A stretch of DNA of 62,000 nucleotides from Acanthaster planci (taxonomy: Eukaryota > Echinodermata > Asteroidea > Valvatida > Acanthasteridae). The translations under genes and the position numbers were made by a program. Positions within the stretch are counted from its first letter, which is position 1, and every line of letters starts with the position of its first letter. Shown here in pieces: positions 48,794-58,273 of the stretch. The stretch spans positions 1,943,752 through 2,005,751 of the forward strand of contig NW_019091383.1 in the NCBI RefSeq assembly GCF_001949145.1. The letters run 5' to 3'. The notes under the pieces are model-generated. The model had not been told where the DNA came from and did no database searches. It saw only the letters and a program-made list of their open reading frames with translations.

Positions 48794-51700
48794 TCATACT
48801 TTCTGGTCAGTTGCCCTTATAAGGATGTCATGTACCTGTGATACAAAAACAGAGAATATAAAATATCGATTAAAGAAACTGTGCATTTCTTCCTTGAACA
48901 AATGAAAACTGTACACGGATTAGTCACCAGCCAAGAAGCCAAGATTCCGGAAAGGTGGCAGGAAAGTTGACCTTTAGTGCTTCAACAAGGGAGTCACTTG
49001 ACTCTGAAGGAGCAGGGTGGAACTACCCCCCTCAACATTTTCTACGATCAGGGGCGGATCCAGGATTTTCCAAAAGCGGGGGGGGTGAACAAAAAGTTTT
49101 AGTGTCTTGGCCATAAAATGAGGGGGGTTGGGTAATCGGAAGCGAAACACTAGTTTTGTTATACCATGGGGCAGGGTCCCTCCCTCTTTTTTCTTCCCAC
49201 TCCATCTTTTTCTTTCATGTTTATTTATTTATTTATTTATTTTGCAAAAAAGGAATATGCCCCCACGTGCCCCCCCCCCCATCCACCCCTGATGATATCA
49301 TTGCAAAGCATTTTTCCCCTTTTTACTTTTCTAGTGATGTCTGGCACCACTTTATGAAAATTAGACCTATCATTCTCACTGCATTCCTCTTCCAAGATAG
49401 TTCAACCAAAATGGCAGCCTTGTCCTATGTGCCCAGTGCACCCGAGCAAGCACAAGTAAGCATGAGCAAAGTTTAAATGGCCACAGTTAACCCCGACGAG
49501 AAAACCCTAAATTGAATTGAAATGACACTTCACTGTTATTGACCAATAAACGAATGTCTTGACATACCTGCCATGTTTATAAAAAAAACGGACATGTGAC
49601 AGACAAGATCTTTGCCCCTCAACCTTGAAAAGGAACTTAAAAACAATATAAAATTCTACACCACATCTGAAATATAACATCTGCTTGTATGTTTAAAAAC
49701 ATCTCTGTCTACATGTCCATAGATCAACCGCACGATCCAGAAACTGACACAGAAGACAGAAATATCAACTCCATGACAAGAAAGTTGGTTGCCTACCTGA
49801 ACATGGGGTGGAGCCTGCAGTACGTACAGCATACTTTCCACAACATCCTCGGAAGACAGTGGCTGTCGAACCAAAGATAAAAACACTTAGCAAGAAGGCT
49901 TCAAACCTGTAACTGCTGGAATTCTGTGCTGATGGTTCACTAACTTCCAAGTACTGTAATGGGAACTTTGGCAATGCGACAAGGGTAAACATGTACGTGT
50001 AAATGGATGCACAAGATGTAATTTCCTTGGGAACATTTTTGTTGCACTATTACACCGAGGGCTTAACAGGAAGACTGTTTATTTGGGGCTTATCTGTTCA
50101 AAATGTAAACCTAAAAATTCCTTCAGGGAAATCACTCAGCTCTCCTGCCTGTGCATGCCTCTCCCTTCCCGAAGACGAGGTCATCATAATTGTTGAGACG
50201 CAGCAGAAAAGGAAAAAAAAGCAAACAGCAAACAGAGCCAAATTGTTGCTGCAGAAAACAGCACCAACAAATTGTAAGTGGTTGTTCAAAATATTGGTGA
50301 ATTAAGGCAGGAACAGAACAAAACATATGTGTCCGCTGGGCGTAGCTGGATCGAATTTGAAATCCACTAATGCGGCAGCTTTACCCTACAGGAAAACTTT
50401 CCAAACGCCCAAGAATGTCCGCTATGCAACTCGACGAAAGTGTGGTACACAGAACATTCTAATTCAGTGTGTAAAATTTGTGGCAGTGCTGTGACAACTA
50501 AAAAAATTTACAAGGCTGCAAGAGGGCCCTCGGCTAAAAGTATTCTTGCTATGCAACGCACAGCATGGACAAAGTTTTTCCGATATCCCAAAGGCGATTT
50601 CAGCTTGCGTATTCCTTTCGTGCTTTTCTTTACTCATGTGAATCTTAATGTCATTTGCTCCTCCGGCCGAGATCCGCAAATCGCATCGGCAAATCTTGCA
50701 GAATACGAAAAAATGACATCGTTATGAATTGGAACTGCGCTTTGTATTCGTCCCTAGATCTTTGCAAGCTTTTTTGTTTTTTTATTGTCTTTTTTCTATT
50801 TTGTTGGAAATCGGAAGTTTCGAGTTTTTGTGGTCTGTAAACTCAGGACAATTCCGGAACGGAATGTATTCTTAGCAAGTGCGTGAATGATTGGAAGGTA
50901 GAGATAGTTTTGAATATAATTTACCTTGAGCGTTTTATAAAATTGACGGCAGGTTGCAGGATCGTCATTTGGATAACTTCTTTCTCGAAATGCCGTCTCC
51001 ACTAAGCCAGGTGAGACTTGCTGGAAAGATAAGACATCCAAAGTTACAGCTATTGCAAATCAGTAACAACCGATGGATGCCAAGAACACAAAAGAAAGGA
51101 ACTATAAGATGAACCTTACTGCGATTCGTATACGACTCTGCTTCTCTTTGAGTTCCCGTCGGACAGCTTCAACCAAGGCAGTCACTGCATGCTTGGTGAT
51201 GGCGTAAAAATGACTGGTTTTAGAAGTCAATCGGTGACCAGACATGCTGCAAAAGACAAATGACGTTCAACAACTCAAAGTGACTTCTTGCACACGTCTT
51301 GCGATGGCCCTCGAAAAAAATTTAATCCCTATTCCTTCAGCTTATTCAGGATCCAGGGTTTGGAAGATTTTAATGAATAGAAAATTTCAAGCCCAGGCCC
51401 AGTCACTGTTGAGAGTTGAGGAATGTGTCAATAGGTTCTTGCATGCAATAAATTTTGGAGGGTTTTGGAAGTCAAAGATTGCCAAAAGAATCAGGCTTAC
51501 TTGAAGTGTGCTGCTTACTATTAACCCTAACAGAGCTGGAGGTGGAAAACTTCACCCAGGTGCATTTTGACCTGTGTCACAGATTTCTTTTGCCTTGTTA
51601 AACTTCCAAGAGTTTCCCCACTGACAGTTTAACCCTACCCCTCAGGGTGTATGTAAAACCATACTGAAATGGGAGAATTTAGGACTGTTCAGGCTACTGT

Positions 51701-53871
51701 AATTCAGTTTGTTTTGTCATGTTGGCCACTCGAGGGACGAGGCCACATACTGGGGCTTTATATACCCTTTTGGTGCAAGGAAAATGAAATGGTCCAAAAC
51801 AAAATCGCCTTGATCCACTTCTGAAGGGCTGCCCTGGCAATCAGAAACGAATCCTCCTTGAGCCAATGTCCACTCTACCTGTTGGTCACCAACAGCTGAC
51901 CGTCTGTTGCTCCCTTCTCCTCCATTTGTTTCACAGCCTCTCGACAGCAAATAGCCACAGCTAAAAAATTCACCTGTCATGAAAACAAATAGAGACGTTC
52001 TGAAAACAGCCTGCCATGGGCCATATTTTTTTGAAGTTGGGTCACTGATGAAATACCACATCGGTTAATGAAAACCTTTACGGAATGAAGTCACACAGCT
52101 GTGTCCTTGTAATATATTTATGTAATTGGATGGGAGAGTTTAATTCTGCCGTCATAATGTGAACACTGGGGTACACATCTCTTCAATGGGGGACCTGTAC
52201 GAGGACTCACATCTAGCATGTCTCGCCATTTAGCAGTCACTCCACTCAGCACGCCCTCAGGTGAAGCCAGTGAGCCTGAATAGTTCATTCCGGCATTGTT
52301 CACGCACACGTCCACACCCCCAAATTTCTCCTTAATCTGGGCAAACACTGCCAGGATGTCATCCTCTTGTGTCAGGTCGCACTTGATGGCATGTAGGGAG
52401 CCGGTGACAGTGCTGTCTGCCAATAAAACCTGGGCATCATCCTGAGAAGAGAGGGGATATGCCGGCACTTGTAGGGTCCAGTAGTGACTTTGAGTTTGTC
52501 TCAAAAGTTTAAAACTCTTATAAATTGTTCGCTATGATATAAATTACCGAGTATCGGAGTGAAGACGTCACACTCACACAACACCCATAAACGGCATTGG
52601 GGCAAGAACCAGTGCGTGAATTAACACGTGCACTCCATTTGTTTGTAAAGTACTTCCTGGCTCTAAATGACATCACAATTCGGTACTCTATCCAGTTCGT
52701 GAGTGACTTTGTCACAAAGGCGGACGCGCCACCATTTGCAGGTTCCCGTTGGACGATCGCTGAAGCTGCGTGTTAACTTCCGGTTCCATGGTTCCATGTA
52801 AAGGGCAATCAATGCACGTAACTCTACGTGCAGGGCATGTGCAATGGGCGTGGTTTTAACTGAAGTGACATCACACTTACGAACCGGATACATCAAACAA
52901 CATCAAAATACTTTGTGACTGTAAAGTGTCTCCAAGACAGGCCATCACTGCACTCAGGAAGCGTTTGGTTAGAAACTATGTGTAAAACAAACAGTGAGAC
53001 ATATTCATATAAAATTACAGTGAATTCTTCACTGAATAGCATGTGTGGTGGTCAAATAATGCCAATCTAGTACTAGCTGGCTCTAGTTTTTTGGGTCATT
53101 AACAAAGCTTTGAAGGTTTATTGCAAAACTTTACTACCTATTGCTACCCATAACAATGGAAGATGTTAGTCGGGTGTCACACTGATCATTGAGAACACTT
53201 TACAGCCTAAGGTGCAGGCACTGAAGGCAAATGATGTGTGGTTTGTACAAGATTTCAAATGCTCTAACCCAAGTGCTCAATAGAAATTACATTTGTGTTT
53301 GCCTTTCCCTGCAGGTGTCCTGTAAGGGCTGGTTGGAAGCAGGGGAAAATTTCGGGGGGGGGGGGGGGGGAGAGAAAAAGCACTTGTCACGCATCAGCTA
53401 CGGACTGATAAACTATCAACTGGGGGAGGCGGGGGCAATTTACGGCTTTTCTTTNTAAACCATCAACTGGGGGAGGCGGGGTCAATTTACGGCTTTTCTT
53501 CAAACAAATTAGTGATTTTCATTATGTTTCATCTGTTTTTTTGGGGGGGTTCATTTATACTTTCCCCATTTTTTCTCTTTTTTTTTTGGAGGTGGGCCGA
53601 GCACTCCCCTTCCCCTTCACGATGCCAATGGAATGGTGCCCATGTCACAAACATGACAAAAGGGGACCAAACTAGAGTCACAGTGAAATTTGGTTTCACC
53701 GCCAATGCTCCTGACCTCAATTGGCTTGATGTTCCTGGCACAGCCAATTACTCTCATGCCGTGTCTTGCAAGTGCCCTCGCTGTGGCTTGACCAATACCA
53801 GAAGAGGCACCTGTTACCAAGGCAACACGTCCAGCCCATCTCTGCATACCCCCTGCAACACTGCTGGCCAT
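48794..53871 (-). CDS. DHRS11: DHRS11-like short-chain dehydrogenase/reductase, gene C
   Basis: Coding exons are 53871-53716, 52441-52211, 51973-51879, 51246-51120, 51020-50925, 49862-49797 and 48835-48794. All joins are GT-AG with matching phases, giving 270 residues. It has the complete classical SDR set: TGASSGIG, the canonical NNAG (in VNNAGMN), a serine in NSMSGHR and YAITK as the catalytic Tyr-Lys. Of the three copies it is the one with no departure at these sites, so it is the best candidate for the ancestral enzyme activity. An acceptor before AACTG at 53893 marks the same 5' untranslated intron as in A and B. Exon 6 (PLSSEDVVESMLYVLQAPPHVQ is its start and end pattern) matches A's closely. 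Substrate unknown. Confidence 0.92.
49049..49291. mobile_element. short MITE with CAGGGGYGGAT termini
   Basis: It opens CAGGGGCGGATCCAGGATTT and closes with ATCCACCCCTG, so the two ends share CAGGGG(C/T)GGAT as inverted termini. G or C homopolymer runs lie just inside both ends. No coding capacity. The flanking bases do not show a decisive target duplication. It lies in the last intron of gene C. Confidence 0.55.
50371..50727 (+). CDS. putative zinc-ribbon open frame, unrecognised
   Basis: An open frame of about 118 codons runs from after a stop at 50368 to the TGA at 50725-50727, antisense within gene C's intron between exons 5 and 6. It carries ECPLCNSTKVWYTEHSN followed by SVCKICGSA: two CxxC knuckles about 17 residues apart, the layout of a zinc ribbon. 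A basic segment follows (TTKKIYKAARG, then AWTKFFRYPKGDF). There is no ATG near the start. CCTACAG at 50385-50391 could be a splice acceptor, making this a last exon. I do not recognise the family. It may belong to a transposable element or an uncharacterised gene, or be chance. Confidence 0.35.
   Translation, partial: CGSFTLQENFPNAQECPLCNSTKVWYTEHSNSVCKICGSAVTTKKIYKAARGPSAKSILAMQRTAWTKFFRYPKGDFSLRIPFVLFFTHVNLNVICSSGRDPQIASANLAEYEKMTSL
51625..51695 (+). repeat. dispersed repeat copy, partner at 35.2 kb
   Basis: TTTAACCCTACCCCTCAGGG, TGTATGTAAAACCATACTGA and TTTAGGACTGT match the segment at 35190-35275 in order and orientation. It lies in a gene C intron. Confidence 0.45.
53407..53501. other. 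tandem copy around a single N, probable assembly artefact
   Basis: Copy 1 (53407-53454) and copy 2 (53456-53501) share AACTGGGGGAGGCGGGG and CAATTTACGGCTTTTCTT, with about two substitutions. A single N at 53455 separates them. Two near-identical contig ends placed side by side, probably from two alleles, explain this better than a real duplication. It lies upstream of gene C's coding exon 2, in intron 1. Confidence 0.8.
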
Positions 53872-55949
53872 GATGATGTGACGACTACCAGTTCTGAAAT
53901 GTAACATTGAAAACATCAGGCCTACCCCATATCATGTAAGGGCTTAGGCCTACATGGTTCAGTGTCGGGAGTAGGGCTATAACTTAAGGTACCCCCACAA
54001 TTAAACTAGTCCGACGTCCACCGTGGGAGCGGGGCGGACGTCGGACCCTGCCCGCAGTTCTGGGCAGTGGTATAGCCTATACCATGGGCTTACAATACAA
54101 GGACCAAAAGATTTTGAGTGGAATTAACGTTCTCAACCTTCTTCATCCAATCCAATCCAACAAATTAGAAATCTGTGTACTCTAACTCGGCACGAAAATT
54201 TCACAAACCGAAATCGGGCACAAACAGCTGGTTGAACCACGCATCGAGTGGGCACAGGCCTGACAGTCGGCCGATCAGGCGAAAGTGCAATTGCACAGCA
54301 TTGTTAAAGGGTCCGGGTAGACATACCATGCAGATGTACATGACATATACCGTGCCGGGCCGTAGATGAGGCGCCCTCTTCAGTCACAACTTTAAGTGAA
54401 AAAAAAAGGTTTGGTGCTGACAACATGATTCTACGGAGGCGTATTTAGAGCAAACATTTTGAGCATGACCCCTGATCATTTAGAGTATATACTTGATAAT
54501 TTTGAATCATCTTCTTTCAAAGCTGTTTCCTTTAATTTTCTTGGTTCGGTTGCTGCTTTGTTGGGCAACATGTTAGGTTTCTTTATCTGATGGTCCCAAC
54601 AGTGTCATTATCACAGGCTCGCCTTTTCCTGAAGCATAGTAATTTTGACCTCGTCCAACAGATTGGAAATTGCCGGAAATCACTTTTGTAGCAGGCCTCG
54701 ATCGAGTTCTTGAGTCGTCTTAGTTCATTCGTCGGAGTCACACAGTCGAAAAAGTAACTCACATATGGCAATGCACAGTATCTACATGTATAGCAAGCTC
54801 TTTCATCGCAACAGACAAGTTAGATTAAGGGTAATGATCTTTATTGACAGAGTGAATCATAAACGATGTAGGCCTGTAATTTGGTTGAACGACCTGTTGC
54901 TCCTGCACGTGGCATATGCCTACTCATTATTTAGTAGTTGGGTTGCTGCGTAATGAGATTGATTGATTCAAGTACATTCTCAATGAGGACTTTACTGTGT
55001 TATGATTTTGGTGGAAATGAAAATGAATTAGCACTTCATAAAACTGGTAGGCCTATGTTTTACGTTTCATAAAGAATATTGCCCCGGTCTCGTTAGATTG
55101 TACTGGTTCTGCCGGAGCATGATACTATGAACATCGGATTTGAAAGCGTCACTAGCGAATACGAGCAACAACTGAGAGAGCAGAGTTCATTCACATATTC
55201 TGGAAACACCAACGCTGTAACGCACACTTTGCTGCCTTGAATCGAGCGTTCAACTTTCGATTAAAGTATAGTTAGCGATCCGCAGGTCCATTTATTTGGC
55301 CAACTCGCAACTTCAATAAGCAGTCGTTGGTTGTAGATAGGCCAGAACTTGGAGGGTATCAAGTTGAACCATTCGGAACTCGCTGGAGAGAGCTTTACTG
55401 TCAGAATCCTGGCGACAGAGGGCGTATTTCCATTTCTACTCAACAGTACTACACTTTAATCTCTGAGTGTTCTAGCCTCTACTATTGAAAGGCTTTCAAT
55501 TTTTAATGTTGACATGATTGCAAAACAAAAATTAAAAATGATACGAAATTGCATACATAACTGACTTCTAGACTACTTAGAAATTTCAGAAATAAAAATT
55601 ATGGGTAGCTTCTACCGTAATTTAATTACTTTGCACCACAGTTGAATGCCCAAGTATAAAGTTACTGTTACACAATGTATGGCTGCAGAAATCAATACTG
55701 GAAGTAGAGCTGGCTTCGTGTTTGTTTAGGTTACAAACACGGGCGATATTAATTCGATGGCATCTCAGAGTTTTGATGTATATAAAGGAACCTGTTATTT
55801 GTTTCAGAATAACATCTGTTATGTGAGCTAAATGTGACCTGTTGTATAGTTTGTTGTTTGTGAAGAGTGCATCCTTTGGACATTGTCAAGTTGCACATAA
55901 ACACATCAACACGAGGCACACCTGTGACACATCCCTGCCTATATGAAAA

Positions 55950-56226
55950 AGGACGAATCCAGACCCATTTTGGGGGCAAAAAAGGCAGGCCCCCTAGCAA
56001 CTTGAAAATTTAAGGACAAGGCAACGGGCTTTTTGCTCTTAGCTCTAAAGCTTCGTGTATTAAGGCAAGATTTGTTTGTAAAAATATGAACACAAATAAT
56101 GGATGCAGACGGTGGGTTGAATGAGTATTTTATGATTAATATTGATTGATTTATAAAAAAAATTCATCCTCGGGTTTTTTGGGGGAGGGGGCATGGCCCC
56201 GTTTCCCCCAGATCCGTCCTTGCCTA
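55950..56226. mobile_element. possible MITE with AAGGACGRATC termini
   Basis: AAAAAGGACGAATCCAGACC at the left and CCCCAGATCCGTCCTTGCC at the right form imperfect inverted ends. Poly-G and poly-C tracts lie inside each. No open frame. Terminal divergence is high, so the call is tentative. Confidence 0.35.
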
Positions 56227-57429
56227 TAAACTTTACTTTCAGTCAGAAGTTGTAGTTCTGCAGGTATTGGCCAGTCACTAGCGGACCTTTCGGTTAAGGT
56301 CAACTGACACAGAGCTGCATTGACATATTGCTATGATATTGTTATTATTTCATATTTATTAATTCCTAAGAGATGTCTGGTTTATGCTTTGAACGAAAGC
56401 GAATACAAACTGGGAGAATTTGTGACGTCAGATCACTCGCGCTGTGATCGCCCAAGTTCAAGTCGAGGGTTATTTTGCTGCAAATATTTTTGTGATACCT
56501 CGAAACGTTAAGTACCCTCCGGTTCTTTTCACAACCAAAGAGATATCCTTGCATGGTGCTTCCGCAAACGTTTTGCTTAATGAGTCAAGGTAACTGTGAA
56601 TATCAAGTTCAAGTGAGTTTCATTGACATCATGTTGACTAAAAGTTGAACTGCATCCTTTCTACGTCTGAGTGAATGTTTTGTTGTTCAGGGTACTAGTA
56701 TTCAAAAAGTCTGCGTCAAAGAAACTCCTCCTAAAGCAAGCCCTTAGGCAGCCAGAACAGGTATTCAGTGACGCTTAGGCCTACTCCTCCGCCCCGCCCA
56801 CCGCTCAGAAAATCGAGAAGAAAGAATATGGTGATAGTCCGCCATGGCCAGGGTTTTAAATGTGACCTTACCCACGGAGCACCCCCCTCCAAAGAAAATG
56901 AGGACCCCAAGTTTCCCCTTTGTAAATTACTCTTTTAAGCCACTGCGTGTCGGGTAATAGTTCCGACGAGTTTGCTCGTGTGTAAGTATCAAAACAGGGC
57001 TGTAAACCCCCAATAGCAGTGGCAGATGGATGTTGTTCTTAAACGTTCTTATAACGTCAGGCGACGACCAAGCAAACATTGAAAAAAAAAACACGCAATA
57101 TGTGACTTCTTTTTGCCGGCATTTTGCACCAGAGGCCAACCTCAACACGACGTTAGTATATGCAAAACTACATTCACAAAGCAAAACATTTGTGAAAAAA
57201 TAATCAAATGCCTGCAAAAAACTAACGAGAAAAGGCAACTGGGAAATGAACAAACACCCCTTGAATTCCTGTTGACATGCAAATTAAGGTCAAAGTTTAC
57301 AAGTGCAAAACAATATTTTGGTAATTGCAAAGCATTTCACAAACGCACACAAATATGTGTAACAAACGTCGTTTCCAGTAGATTAGGCCCACTGTCTCAA
57401 TATTACACATTTTACAGTGCAGATGTAAG

Positions 57430-57730
57430 TCACACCATAGACTACATACCGACGCGTCAGAACACACGATGGACCAATTAACGTCAGATATTGACCATAT
57501 TCGGACAAAAGTTCAACATCCAAAGGTTGACTTCAAAACGACGTCAATTTTGATCAGAAATAGACGTCGAGCCGACCAACTCTGCGACGCAAATAATTTG
57601 CAGATGTACGTCATTAGCCAACGCGGGCCGCAACGTCTGATCACCGAAAGTGCGTGCGGCGACGTGCTTAGAAGTTGGCGACCGTTGCCGACGCTTGGCC
57701 AACATCGGTCTGCCGCCTGGGAATTTACCT
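57430..57730. repeat. CpG-rich, ACGTC-rich repeat-like segment
   Basis: ACGTC or GACGT recurs about every 30-60 bp (57480, 57540, 57564, 57610, 57632 and others) and CpG is frequent, unlike the flanks. Open frames exist on both strands through it without recognisable domains. It may be part of an interspersed repeat or a regulatory region. I cannot tell which. Confidence 0.25.
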
Positions 57731-58273
57731 GACATTTCGGTAAAAACGTTTGGGCAATTTTTTCACACAATTTAGCGGAAAAAACAACAAAGTTCCGATA
57801 TAAAATGACTGAAGTTACTTTTGCTTTAGAAATTATATAGAATGTTATTCAATTTTCTGGCATATTTATTTTTATAAAACTATTAGGAGATGGGTTACTC
57901 AGCCAAAAAGTAAATCAATACATGAACAAGAAAGTACACCAAAATATGTATCATTGTAATTTTACTCTCAATGACACAAATTTACCTGTAATCACAATCA
58001 AGTTTCAATATGCATAATAACTCAAACAAGTTTTTTTTTCTGTATAGCCCAGTAGTAACTGGCAATCACAAATGGCACATAGACTGAAGAAAAGGTTGAC
58101 CTTCTGATATAGAACCCGGCCCCGCCCCGGCCGAGCTTTTATTTTTGTTCCTTCCTTTATTGTTGAATGAACGCGGACAATAAAATTTGTTGCCGTGCAG
58201 TTTTTTATTTTACATGTTTCCCCGAACCCATCTCCCCATTTCAACGCACTGAAGTTCACCCAACAGGCCCGCG

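Larger units (their letters stand above)
53900..58270. other. intergenic stretch between gene C and the transporter
   Basis: No exon recognised. It should include the promoter and 5' untranslated exon of gene C and the promoter of the transporter. A MITE-like element is listed at 55.95-56.23 kb, and a CpG-rich repeat-like segment at 57.4-57.73 kb. Confidence 0.4.

Noticed and set aside
57113-57732. Two overlapping plus-strand frames and their minus-strand shadows
   Set aside because: Basic, repeat-like translations over an ACGTC-rich segment, open on both strands. No domain seen.
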